Under the pieces are notes generated by a model. That model worked only from the letters and a program-made list of their open reading frames with translations, had not been told where the DNA came from and made no database searches. DNA of 64,000 nucleotides from Micromussa lordhowensis (Eukaryota > Cnidaria > Anthozoa > Scleractinia > Lobophylliidae), in assembly GCA_964020085.1 (NCBI GenBank), contig OZ026600.1, positions 19,803,145-19,867,144 of the forward strand, in the 5' to 3' direction. Positions 36,420 to 44,683 of the stretch are shown here, piece after piece. A program made the translations under genes and the position numbers. Numbering within the stretch: position 1 is the first letter of the stretch; each line of letters opens with the position of its first letter.

Positions 36420-39400
36420 CCCACAAACTCTGTAGTTATTCCCCAGAGCCTCGTGTTGAGGTCTATTGTCTTAGGCTTAATATATCGAAATTGGTCTATT
36501 ATTTCGTATATACATCACATTAAGTATCTCCTAATTAGTATAACAACAAATGTCTGATAATTTGCAATTGCATATCGATAACTATACCTGTGCTTATTGT
36601 TTGGCAGAGAAACCAGCCAGCGCTATGCGTCAAGTGTGGACATCAAACTGCTGTGCTGTCCAATTCACACAGTGAAGCAGCCATAGATACCATTAATCAC
36701 CTAACAAAGTAAGAACGAAACCGTCTGTGATTATCTCAGAGCATTCGTCATTTGATGTCCCATCACCGAAATTCTAAATTGAAGACTACTGTTCCTGTAA
36801 GGTAGTTCGTTTGTCATGTTCTCGATGTCAATTGCTGCAGCCTTGCTGAACGTGAACTAAAATCAAGAAATTAAATGTTACCCGAAGCAATATTGTTATA
36901 CTTTAAGAGTATGCTTTTAGTGAAAAATAACGACTAAAGGGTTCCAATGTGACATCTGGTAGCAAAATCTGTTGTTCATGTAGCAGATTTCTTTTGTCCG
37001 CCATGCTGTTAATGTTGTACTAAGTGGTACGCCAGAATTGGAAGCCTTTCTCGATGTTGTTATTTTTGAATTAAAAGATTTGATCAAAGGAACTTACGAT
37101 GGTAAGAATAAGTCGAGCTTCTCTATCAAATTTTGTTGTGTCGAGAGATGATGAAGGGTTAGAGGGTTAATCTCCCATATCGGCCTTGTTCCCAAGGAAC
37201 TCCTTCTTAATGTGCCTATATTGCCTAAATTGTTTTTTTTTTTCGGTTTTGATATCTCTACAAAGCAGAGATATGCTCTGTAGAGATACCAAAACCGCAC
37301 AAACAATTAAGGCGATATAGACACTTCAAGACTATGTTCACACTTGGTGCCCAAGTACAGTACGATTCTCTCTGGGTACTAATGTGAACATACCGTTTTT
37401 CCAAGTGCTGAATGGTACTTGGAATACCCAGCGTCTAAACACTGATTTGTGCCTCCGTCCATTACCAGTGGTCGGTTCCAAGTGTGCACACAGTTTTGGT
37501 TGTTATTAGATCACTCCCGACTTCAGAAATCCCAGAAGGGTCGTAGCCAATCCTGTGACGCGAATTTTACTCACGTGCACGGCCCATGCAGTCAGCAAGC
37601 TAAACCTACCACTCCCCAGCACCAACTTGGCAGGGAAATAGTAAGTCGTGATGTGTCATTAATCTGTATTTAGGGAGAGAGATGACCTAATGAACACGCT
37701 GACTGGTCAGAAGGCGGTCCTAGCTGAAGTCCGTCAACGAGAGTTTGAAGCTTATAACCAAGTGAAAAAGAGTTGTCACATGGTGGAGCAGGCTCAGCTG
37801 GAGAAAGCAGAGGTACACACAATCAATATCAGCTCTCGGCTTATATATTGTGTTGCTTCTGGAATGCACCAGTTTTGCATTCCGTTGTTCACTGATAAGG
37901 ATATTTCCTTCAGGTTATTTACCCTTACAGTGCCTCTCTCCACCCACTTGTACAAATGAGTACCGTCAAATTGTTGGGGTAACCTGACAGAATGCTGGGA
38001 AGTAGCCTGCGATAGACTAGTATCTCATCCAGGGAGAGTTGCAATACTCCTAGTCGTCCCATGCTACAGAAACCGGAGTCAATCGCAGCTGGGGCTTAAG
38101 ACCATTCGTATGACAATGTGTTTCACCTGCACGTTCAATTTCATGTAAATCTTAGAGTGTTTTCCCACAGACTCTTTTTGAAATAGAGGCAGCAGGCACA
38201 AACGGAATGGAAATAGTTGTTTTGATACAAACTGACAGGATTAAAGTTGTTTCTTTTCCCCAGGCTATAATCCATGTACGGCAGCTGAAAGAAGACTTAC
38301 AAAAGGGGCGAGAACGACATGATAACTACATGAAATCATCCAGCGAGAAGATGGAGAAGGAGCGAGAGAACGTGCGTGAGGCATGCCGGGAAGAGGTCGG
38401 CGCACTTGTTAAGCAGGTAAGTTTTAAGACTAAAATGCATATTAGCAATTCGCCTGGTTAGAAACGAAAAGAAACCCAAGGACAAGCCTCACCTTGCAGT
38501 GGCTTGTGGAACCGTTACTAGGAACAGAACAAAAGACGAAAAGCTATATTATTCCCAGTGACGATCCCACAAGCGACTTCGCCCCAGATTTCTTTTTTTG
38601 TTTCTAAAGTGGCGAATGGGTGTGAAGAGGTGATGGTTGAAGCACCTGGCTGGAAACGAATTTCATTCCTTCAAAATTGACCTTTCAAAAATTGATGGAG
38701 TTTTTCTTTCTTTCACTTTTCTAACATACAGTTAGAATCATCAAGTGAAGCTCGTTCTGCGTTGGAAAACCAGCTGGAGCGACTCACACGAGATAAGGTT
38801 TGTGTGGACAAGTTTTGTTTGTTTATTGTTTCTAGGTTTATTGTGTTGGGAAGTTGTTTGTTTTTGATTTGGTGTTATTAATTTATGTTAGGTTGACCTC
38901 ATGGCTGAACTGGAGCAGGCAAAAAGTCAAATAATGGAGCATGCGTCTGAAATAACGCAGGTCAGTTTACGTGAAAAGTAGAGTGCAGCGTGCTCGTAAC
39001 GCAATCTTACCTCCAGACTACGTGACGAGCCAAAAGGCAGCTTACTAGAGTAGCGCACTCGCATGCGGTTTAAAACGTTTGTTCTCTCAACCAGGCTGGT
39101 GACAACGTGCAGAAAGAACTGGAACAAACGCAGATGAAGTTGTCGATGACTTCACAGGATTTAAGCTCACTTAAAACAACAGCTCAGCAAGCTCAGAGAG
39201 AAAGAGAACAGGTAAGTAAACACAACCATTAGCTGACCGAGGTGAAATAAATAACTTCTCTCATAAGTTGATAAAAGATATGTGTTGTATAAAGGGACGA
39301 TGATGACATTGTTTTTTACGGCTTCTTCTCCCTTGTTCTCAAGAAGTGGGTCCGCAATGCGTACACGTATTCAGCGTGATCGTGAAAAGACCACAAAGTC

Positions 39401-42400
39401 AAAAAAATTGCGATCGAAGCGTGCGATTTTCCAGGTTTGATGTTATTTGAATGTATTCATTTTTTGACAGAAAACAAGAAAATGACGGATCTGTGGGGTA
39501 TCTGTTGGAGGTTTTCTTTAAACTTGGAACTTAACCCACCATAACGTACAAACGTAATTTTATATGGAGGTATATCAGTGACTAAATTCAACACTGAGAA
39601 ATCAACATAAAATCATCGTGATCATGAATACATCGCGTTATGCCAACTTGCGTTATGCCAACTTGCGTTATGCCAACTTGCGTTATGCCTACTTGGGTTA
39701 TGCCTAATTGCGTTATGCCTAATTGCGTTATGCCTACTTGCGTTATACTTGCCTGCGTTATGCCTACTTGTGTTATGCCTACTTTCGTTATGCCTACTTG
39801 CGTTATGCCAACTTGCGTTATGCCTAATTGCGTTATGCCTACTTGCGTTATGCCTACTTGCGTTATGCCTACTTGCGTTATGCCTAATGGCGTTATACTA
39901 TTGCGTTATGACTATTCGCCGAATCAGCTCGTTGCCATTCGGCTTTGGATTGATGTATCCATGATTGGGATGATTTTAGATCAATTACTGAGTATTGAAT
40001 GTTGTCATAGATATTCCTCCATAATTTTACTCCACTCTAACCCACTGACCACAGGGTACCAAAAATCCAGCGTTACTAACTCCTCATTTTCCTGTGTCTG
40101 TTCAGGAGAGAACGCGCTTAACAAGCGAAATGGAAGGCCTTCGACGGCGCCTTCAAGAAGCAGAACACTGCTGGATGGAATGTAAAGACGACTGCATCAG
40201 ACTTACTGAGAGATTGAATATTGCGGAACGGGAGGTAGGTTAAATGCTCGTGCAAGTCAACCTCTTGAGCGTCTCGATAGTATATTTTCGCAGTAGAGTC
40301 GAACCTCCACCAACGGGCACCTACCTCTCCAGAGCGGCCACTTCTTTTGCTCCCGGTGGACAGTCCATACGTTCACTCTTATTTTAACCTCGCTACAACG
40401 CCCACCTCTCCACAGCGGCGAAGGCTACTGAAACTCGTCCCAACTGTCAAAAATGTCCTCTCGACAGCGGCCATTTAATCAACGACTGACGAACGGTGTA
40501 TACAAAACCCCATTCTTGTATTGGAAAAGGTTACTAAGCTTATCCGTACCGCGCGTCGTTGGTCTCCGTTTCTGTCAAGTTTCTGTTTATTGATACATTT
40601 TGATTTATTTATGCTAAAGTACATGTAAGCATTCTTGGAAAAAAAATGTTGCATCCCGAAAAGAACGGGTGTCATAACGGCCACCTCTCTACAACGGTTA
40701 CTTTCCTTTGTCCTCAAGTTGGCCGCTGTGGAGAGGTTCGACTGTATAAGTATGATGGTGTTATTGATGTTCATATGCAGGGTAAAAGCGCGATAGCTGC
40801 GAAGGAAAAGCTGGAGAAAACAAGAGCGGAAAACTCGGAACGTCTCAGTAAACAAAACAAGCAAAGGGACGAACAATTTGCCAAGTTATTACAGGAAACG
40901 GAGACGAGGCACAGTAAGTTTATTTGTCATCTTTCGTGATCGTTCTCTGTTGGATCACACAAACCACGTGATCGCGCCCAATATGGACCATACATGTTGA
41001 TTTCCGTAGCAGCATAACGTTTTGCCAGCACAATAGGAACCTAAACGAAACCAACGGCGTTTATTTTCTTACAGAGTATTGGTTTACTGCCTTTTTTATT
41101 CTTTTGAAAGAGCCATCTATAAAAAAACAACAAAAAATAGTCCTAACTCTAGGATTTTGAGGGAAAAAATATCTATTTTATGTCTTGACATAGTCGCTTC
41201 AAATACATACAAAATTACATGTGTCATATGACTGTGTTCTTCTGCTTCTAAAGCCCAGCTCAGAACTGAACTGCAACAGATGTTGGAAGCAGAAATTCAA
41301 GTGTGCAACCGGATGAAGGACGAGTGTAAAAAACTTGCTCAACAACTGCAAGATTCTGCTGAAAAATCAAGGTAGACTTTTCTGGGGTAGCTTGTGAAGA
41401 CGTCTTGTACTCCCATGTACATACATACTACCAAGGCATGGTTGTTAGCTGTTTGAGGTATTACTTACGGTCGTCGTGTTCTAAGAACAGAATGTCGTGC
41501 GTCACAAGGAGGGTCAATTTGTATGACGTCTGACACCGAAAAACCTCGGCAAATAAAGCTATAAAAGAATAAAACTGGAAGAACCGGGGCCATGATAATT
41601 GCTTGGTTTTGTTTTGTACACTTCAATCTAATCTCTGAGTTCCTCTGTGGTATTGGTGTGTTTTGTGAAATTCCCCAGACAAACTCTTTCAAATAGAACA
41701 TGCGTATCATGTTCTATGCGACCACCCTGGCAAGATTTAAAATTCTCTTTCTTTTATATGGAACTTTAGAGACGCCAACCAAGAATCCAACAAGATGAAG
41801 AAGAAATTAGAGGAATCTATGGTGCAAAGACGAGCCCTTGAGGTAGAGAACGCGAAAAAGGACAAACGCATACATGAAATATCATCAAGACTCAAACATA
41901 GCGACGAGAACGCCCGTAAGCAAGTCGACAAGGTAATACGGGTCTTACTCATCACGGAGTAGCATTATTTATTGTCGGTTAACTAGTGTTACCCTCCCTC
42001 CCCTAGAGGGGATGGTACAATTTTTATCGCAGACAGCCCATGAGAGGCTACCTTTCCCCGACACCCGTGGTATTTCGTCGAGTTGTCCTAGCAGGCCTTG
42101 AGTGTTTTTGAAGTTGTCTGCCCAGGAATGCACAATGTACTAGTTAGCCTATGAGAAGGTTGCTTACTCTCAGGCTGACAATGCAAAGCTGATAACGACA
42201 CTCGATCCGACAACTTGTTTATCTCAAAAATTTGAATTTTGAGATGGAACAACCATTTTTAATGCCTGATGTAAAAGACACAGTCATTTTTTCACAATGG
42301 TACACGTATACGGAGAGTAGCATTGGTTTCCATGACGACATGGAAGGTCATGTGGGTGAGAAAGCTGGATCGTCATGTAATGTTTCACTTGTGTATCAAT

Positions 42401-42622
42401 TTGGTTTTGTTTCTTGTACAGATGTGCCAGTTGTTGGCCTCAAGAAACAACTTGATGAAAGAAAGGAAAATTCTTTGTCAAGAAGTCGAATTCTTGAGAA
42501 AACAGTGGATGTCAAAGACGCCTTCCGAACCCCTGACGCCTGTCATCGAAACTGCGAGTAACGCTAGTGCCGAAAATGATGATAATGGTCACGCAAACGA
42601 GGAAAAAGAGCGTGATGCGTGA
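10657..42622 (+). CDS. SDCCAG8: SDCCAG8 homolog, centrosomal/ciliary coiled-coil protein (21 exons)
   Basis: Twenty-one exons join without a phase conflict into 824 codons (823 residues plus stop). They are 10657-10705, 12380-12487, 17302-17420, 18096-18227, 21982-22107, 22678-23028, 23460-23513, 33488-33552, 35107-35160, 35731-35755, 36608-36708, 37674-37812, 38264-38416, 38732-38797, 38892-38960, 39095-39211, 40106-40234, 40781-40913, 41254-41371, 41770-41932 and 42422-42622. The start MFDIDEPISDYQKTIRERAS aligns with the human N-terminal region (QYQRSLREHAS). Exons 11-12 give ALCVKCGHQTAVLS and ERDDLMNTLTG, matching human LCLKCAQHEAVLS and ERDDLMSALVS. The last exon gives MCQLLASRNNLMKER before an acidic tail. 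Most of the rest is heptad-rich coiled coil. The human protein (about 713 residues) sits at centrosomes and ciliary bases and is mutated in nephronophthisis/Bardet-Biedl-type ciliopathies. The extra length here comes mainly from charged exon 6. Intron 9 uses a GC donor and exon 10 is a 25 bp microexon. The gene is intact. Confidence 0.93.
10931..11467. mobile_element. Non-autonomous inverted-repeat element (MITE) with CTCAG target duplication
   Basis: The ends are inverted: GGCCCAGTTATATGG plus a ctcgggtacccgagac block on the left, and the same block and TAACTGGGCC on the right. CTCAG flanks both ends (10926-10930 and 11468-11472). There is no transposase frame in the 537 bp. It lies in SDCCAG8 intron 1. 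Confidence 0.75.
14099..16989. mobile_element. 2.9 kb element with ~500 bp terminal inverted repeats
   Basis: The segment 14099-14600 reappears in reverse complement at about 16490-16989 at high similarity, beginning GAAGGGGTGAGTGCAAAACC. AATT lies at both outer edges (14095-14098 and 16990-16993), consistent with a 4 bp target duplication. The arms contain matching open frames (14138-14539 plus and 16534-16935 minus) that simply reflect the repeat. The interior has no transposase and is partly filled by another foldback element (about 15130-15920). It sits in SDCCAG8 intron 2 and makes up most of that intron. Confidence 0.75.
15130..15920. repeat. Nested foldback element inside the long-TIR element
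   Basis: Left arm text (caagtgatgacatcatacactcaacc near 15255-15280) is mirrored on the right (ggttgagtgtatgacgtcatcag near 15744-15766). Weaker complementarity extends about 100 bp outward. No coding capacity is seen. It is more diverged than the outer element's arms. Confidence 0.5.
19907..21154 (-). pseudogene. Tyrosine recombinase of the DIRS-like element, split and catalytically dead
   Basis: The first part (21154-20640) contains the SAM-like core-binding domain (QRKFLEFCRQAG, IKVYLSAVRSLHIEQGFPDPL) and the start of the catalytic domain (GYFGFLCSAEFTVPN). The second part (20362-19907) contains KASKTD, LRQIFSTAGI, SSHSFHIGAASV and ALGRWTSNAYQLYI. Between them a 262 bp MITE with TA flanks interrupts the frame; the two halves are in register across it. 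Two catalytic Arg positions are changed: Cys in FLCSAEF where family members have FLRSAEF, and His in HSFHIG where they have HSFRIG. The nucleophile Tyr (YQLY) remains. The enzyme class cuts and joins DNA to integrate circular element DNA. Confidence 0.8.
20376..20637. mobile_element. MITE inserted in the recombinase frame (TA flanks)
   Basis: The inverted ends CAATGGGCGACAAAAGT and ACTTTTGTCGCCCATTG are bounded by TA on both sides (20374-20375 and 20638-20639), as in Tc1/mariner-type insertions. Removing the element plus one TA brings the flanking recombinase frames into register, which fixes the boundaries. Confidence 0.8.
24851..25620. mobile_element. 770 bp inverted-repeat element with TTAA target duplication
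   Basis: The ends are GGTGACTCGAAACCG on the left and its imperfect complement CGGTTT-type text ending GTTTCGAGCCACC on the right, with about 40 bp of terminal inverted repeat. TTAA flanks both sides (24847-24850 and 25621-25624). The homologous segment at 30773-30790 reads cgcttaagcaactga without the element and so shows the empty site with a single TTAA. It contains an inner palindrome (25258-25325) and no transposase. A TTAA target is typical of piggyBac-type transposition, though the end sequence is not the usual one. A diverged relative lies at 49434-49748. Confidence 0.8.
26121..26758. mobile_element. Penelope-like repeat, copy 2, with 11 bp target duplication
   Basis: The sequence ATGTTGTTTTA occurs at 26110-26120 and again at 26759-26769, flanking the insertion. 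The insert starts agggggtaagtttctaaagaaactgtggtgct, as copy 3 does. It contains the tgataatgtgaattggcc block and a hammerhead-like core on the minus strand (26523-26570). A foldback element (26190-26475) has inserted in it. There is no open frame for reverse transcriptase. Confidence 0.75.
26190..26475. repeat. Foldback element nested in Penelope-like copy 2
   Basis: The text agcaatagaccacaagtttctatgggttataggctgataaaccac (26286-26330) is mirrored by gtggtttatcagcctataacccatagaaacttgtggtctattgct (26423-26467). The two arms are nearly perfect, so the element is young relative to its host. The left end carries gcgcgctctgattggtc, shared with the 6361-6545 repeat. Confidence 0.7.
26917..27389. mobile_element. 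473 bp MITE with CAGGGCTCGAAATT ends
   Basis: The inverted ends are CAGGGCTCGAAATT and AATTTCGAGCCCTG, bounded by CACCA on both sides (26912-26916 and 27390-27394). The CAGGG start resembles hAT termini, though those normally make 8 bp duplications. Interior arms are rich in repeated GTCGCC/GGCGAC words. It interrupts GPCR copy 1 in the third intracellular loop. Confidence 0.7.
27526..27875. repeat. Foldback-rich insertion in GPCR copy 1
   Basis: Two hairpins are seen: cgagcgggcaagat with atcttgcccgctcg (27608-27643), and a long arm pair starting ttattgaccaagcttgttcggtcaagatggc (27699-27730). The second arm ends ttgacctcacacttggtcaataa, near 27830. The segment replaces TM6-TM7 coding sequence of the receptor. 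Confidence 0.55.
28742..29068. repeat. MITE with CCCGGGGGTACTCCC-type ends
   Basis: The left end agtcccggggggaggggtactccc and the right end gggagtacccccgggcatc are inverted. Inside, cataaatagg(a/g)tat words repeat. It lies in SDCCAG8 intron 7 with no coding potential. Confidence 0.55.
29044..29229. repeat. Tandem duplication of a 93 bp unit
   Basis: The unit starting aatttttctgggagtacccc is present twice head to tail (29044-29136 and 29137-29229) with about two mismatches. The first copy overlaps the right end of the MITE at 28742-29068, so the duplication happened after that insertion and is recent. Confidence 0.85.
30807..31735 (+). pseudogene. Rhodopsin-like (class A) GPCR, intronless, one frameshift (copy 2)
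   Basis: Frame 1 (30807-31178) gives the N-terminus MATANVTGGG (one N-glycosylation site), TM1 (LSIAAFLGNALILVAL, with the GN motif) and TM2 (VLFSCLATTDLCVG). It ends early in TM3. From about 31161 a second frame continues with SVLTVTAKSVDRLLAVLLGL (DR motif at the end of TM3), TM4 (MCWVVSILGATSYL) and TM5. It then gives TM6 (VQLALVVCYLPY) and TM7 (LNSSLNPFLYCWK, the NPxxY-type motif). Its C-terminus is short. One change near 31160 (1 bp gained or 2 bp lost) separates two otherwise clean halves of a roughly 300-residue receptor. It may be a recent pseudogene or an assembly error. The ligand is unknown. It is nested in SDCCAG8 intron 7 on the same strand. Confidence 0.85.
31909..32152. repeat. 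Penelope-like palindromic repeat, copy 3
   Basis: It starts gggggtaagtttctaaagaaactgtggtgctgag, like copy 2. Two inverted arms follow (about 31962-32055 and 32056-32152), each carrying gaattggccaccgtaaagagattcgaaagct. It lies 174 bp downstream of the GPCR stop codon. Confidence 0.65.
32290..32536. repeat. Diverged tandem repeat
   Basis: The text tcggtagtaaatgagata(a/t)acacagcctg(a/c)aaaacaacatct occurs at about 32298-32341 and 32492-32535. A partial third copy (cataaacagcctgtaaaacaacc) starts at about 32388. The minus-strand open frame over it is a by-product. Confidence 0.5.
34450..34636. repeat. Foldback repeat
   Basis: Left arm caaatggtaaacgccatagcgtgtactat (34450-34478) is mirrored by the right arm ending gtacacgccacggcgtttaccatttg (34611-34636). 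The complementarity continues inward through gttatggatgcac/gtgcatccataac. It is non-coding and lies in SDCCAG8 intron 8. Confidence 0.65.
35161..35162 (+). other. GC splice donor of SDCCAG8 exon 9
   Basis: Exon 9 must end AAATTAAG at 35160 to keep the reading frame into exon 10 (RAQKVLEEQ). The intron then begins GCGAGT. The nearest GT, 4 bp downstream, would read exon 10 in a frame with no coiled-coil character and out of phase with exon 11. Confidence 0.75.
35797..35890 (+). repeat. SINE tail fragment with hairpin
   Basis: Agtgaagaatgatcctcg and cgaggatcattcttcact form an 18 bp hairpin. The tcatctataaccgcagttcaaatatatgaattatttcatatatac tail that follows matches the tail of the SINE at 36197-36508 and shows the empty site of the MITE inserted there. 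Confidence 0.6.
36197..36508 (+). repeat. tRNA-derived SINE (B-box half) interrupted by a MITE
   Basis: Cggaggtcacgggttcgaatcccgttgaagcc is a tRNA T-arm with a pol III B-box (GGTTCGAATCC). A ctgatttttttcaggc hairpin and the cattcttcactttcatctacaaccgcagttcatatatga tail follow. The tail is cut at 36350 by the MITE at 36351-36496 and resumes attatttcgtatatac. It lies in SDCCAG8 intron 10 and is not a functional tRNA gene. Confidence 0.7.
36351..36496. mobile_element. 146 bp hairpin MITE with TA flanks
   Basis: Nearly the whole element is one hairpin, starting GACCAATTTCGATATATTAA and ending with its complement. TA is on both sides (36349-36350 and 36497-36498). The SINE tail at 35850-35885 provides the uninterrupted site. 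The structure fits a Tc1/mariner-type MITE. Confidence 0.85.
38005..38120. repeat. Probable dispersed repeat fragment
   Basis: The stretch tgcaatactcctagtcgtcccatgctacagaaaccgg resembles a SINE-like repeat I associate with coral genomes. There is no second copy in this window to prove it. It lies in SDCCAG8 intron 12. Confidence 0.3.
39635..39911. repeat. 15 bp minisatellite, about 18 copies
   Basis: The unit GCGTTATGCCTACTT repeats head to tail with variants (CCAACTT, CCTAATT). Because 15 is a multiple of 3 it opens a long false frame coding for repeated MPTCV. It lies in SDCCAG8 intron 16 between a donor at 39212 and an acceptor at 40105. Confidence 0.95.
40290..40745. repeat. MITE with gtcgaacctcyac ends
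   Basis: The left end gagtcgaacctccacc and the right end ggagaggttcgact are inverted. Inside, accgctctcc/gagcggcc-type words (cctctccacagcggc) recur in both orientations. The right end lies about 35 bp upstream of SDCCAG8 exon 18, so it probably overlaps the branch-point region of intron 17. Confidence 0.6.
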
Positions 42623-43859
42623 CGCCCACTGACTTGACGGGCTGTTATGAGGATTAACCACGCTTCGAGAAAAATTACCAGACTGTATAATTGAACAAAG
42701 TATCTTATTTTACTTTTTATCAACCATCACAAATAGTCGATGTGTTTCTAACATTTTTTATCACTGTTATCTCTTTTACATTGTGATACAACAAAATACA
42801 TCTTATTTGTTTTTTTTTTTGTTGTTGAAACCTGTACAAAAGAGAAACTATATATCTTTATGTATAATTTTAATGTTATTTTCTCTTAAAAAAGAGAGCT
42901 CATTACAACAGTAAAAAGCTATAAAATGGCTAGAACTGTTTTACACGCCGCTGCATACAGTGCATGAAACACACACACTATAGGCGGATTCATGCTGACG
43001 TCATTGTTGACATTTTTGCTCATTTGCATACGGCTTTGCGTATAGAAGGAAACATGTTAGATATGAATTTACTTCAGGCAGCTAAAGAACTAGTGAAACT
43101 TAGTTCATGGTGAAATTTTTAGCTCTTTGGGTGTAATATTCAAGGAGAAATTGTCTTTCAAAAATGGCAAAATTTCTGGGTGGCAAAAGCGCTAATCATG
43201 AGCTCATACATTCTTTGTTAAATTTTGAGTTTTTAAACCCGTGTTGCACAAAAAGAATTCAATACATCACGCCCATATTCACTGGCAGAGTTAATCGTAC
43301 TATGACCTTTCAATATTCAGAACTAATTTATTTGTAGCTCCATCAGAAAATGAATTGCTTATGCTAATGAGGCAAATATTGTAAACAAGGATTCCCCTAT
43401 ACAGCGTAACACCGACTTCATGGGCTCGAGTATAACAAACAACCGGATAATGCCGGAACAAATTTTGTGTTCCCCGGCATGTTGTTAGTAAACACTGAGT
43501 TTGTCGCTCATATAATGGACTTGTCACGTGGTCACGTACATACGGATCATTCGGAATGGCTAATTGCCAACGAGCCAGCCGAGCGAAGACGCTCGGCTGG
43601 CGAGGCGGCAGAGAATAGTGCCGCGCGAAGAATTGCTTAATGCAAAAAAATTCTCGATTGGCCTTTGAAAGTGTAACTGTAAGGTGTAAGATGTAACAAT
43701 GGCTCAGTTTGAGCCAATTGCAAGGACGGAACTATTCGAGCCATTGTAGTTTTTAGCCAATCAGGAGGCGCGTTACATCTAGACTTGTCTCGTGGAATAT
43801 CATTGTTTTCTTTGCTGTTGTGTTTATCCAACTGTGAACAATTTCCATAGTCTCAGAAC
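42623..43859. other. SDCCAG8 3' flank with a degenerate MITE (about 42972-43412)
   Basis: After the TGA at 42622 no canonical AATAAA is present for several hundred bases, so the end of the transcript is not defined. Cactataggcggattcatgctgacgtcattgttgaca (about 42976) and tgtaaacaaggattcccctatacagcg (about 43381-43407) are imperfectly inverted, as in an old MITE. A strong hairpin, gccagccgagcg/cgctcggctggc, lies at 43573-43600. No gene is seen. Confidence 0.45.
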
Positions 43860-44400
43860 ATATCGAACCAGCGTGTTTCCTCTCTCACTTTATCGAAATG
43901 AAAGTTCAATTGGGGAGCGTACCCTTTACAAAACTCTTCTTCTAATTCGAATATTGAGGAAAACTGTTATATTAGACAAGAGCAAATCCAAGACACAAAA
44001 TCGACACGAAACCGAACCAGCATGTTCACCACAGAATTGAACGAGCGTGTTCATGAATCGAAACAGTGTATTCCTTCTCTGTTTACCTATATCGAACTGA
44101 AAGTTCCATCGGGCAGCTTTTTGGGAAAGATTGTGTTCACCAGTCGGCGAACCACTAGAGCAAATCCAGTGTTGAAATCTAGCATATCGAACTGAAGGTT
44201 GAGTCGGCAGTGTTTCCGAACAGAACTGAACGAGCGTGTTTATCATACAGTCGAATCCAGTGTTCAGAACACAAATCGGATCTGTTTTGCCACAGAATTA
44301 AACGAGTCGCGTTCATCAATCAAACTAGCGTGTTCACTTTCACTTTGCCCATCATATTGAACTGAAAGTTCGACCGAGCAGCGATACATTCCAATACTCT
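43860..44400. repeat. Degenerate tandem array with GAACTGAAAGTTC core
   Basis: The word tatcgaactgaaagttc (or a one- to two-base variant) appears near 43890, 44093, 44187 and 44355. Between them a second word, acagaatt(g/a)aacgagcgtgttcat, occurs near 44032, 44221 and 44293. The spacing is uneven (about 95-205 bp). The core GAACT-GAA-AGTTC is itself a palindrome with a 3 bp spacer. It lies just downstream of the secreted-protein gene at 44684-46431. Confidence 0.6.
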
Positions 44401-44683
44401 TGATATTCAGGGATTGCGTGACGAACGTTACCGGCCGGTAAACGCGTTGCAATTTTCTCTCGGTAATGTATGCAACAGAAGAGAACCAAAAATCCGTTAT
44501 GCTGTATTAATAAACCCCTTATTATAGTACAAATTATTTTCTCGTTGGCACTCTATCGATAGGTATACCTAGTTAACATTGTAACTGAAAACAATTATGG
44601 CGACTTCATCTCGGAATATAATCTATTCAATGCAGTTTTTTACAACAACAACAACAACAAAATGCGTAACGACCTTCATTATC

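Noticed and set aside
39640..40185. 181-codon plus-strand open frame with MPTCV repeats
   Set aside because: It is produced by the 15 bp minisatellite; only its last part (40106-40185) overlaps SDCCAG8 exon 17, which is read in another frame.
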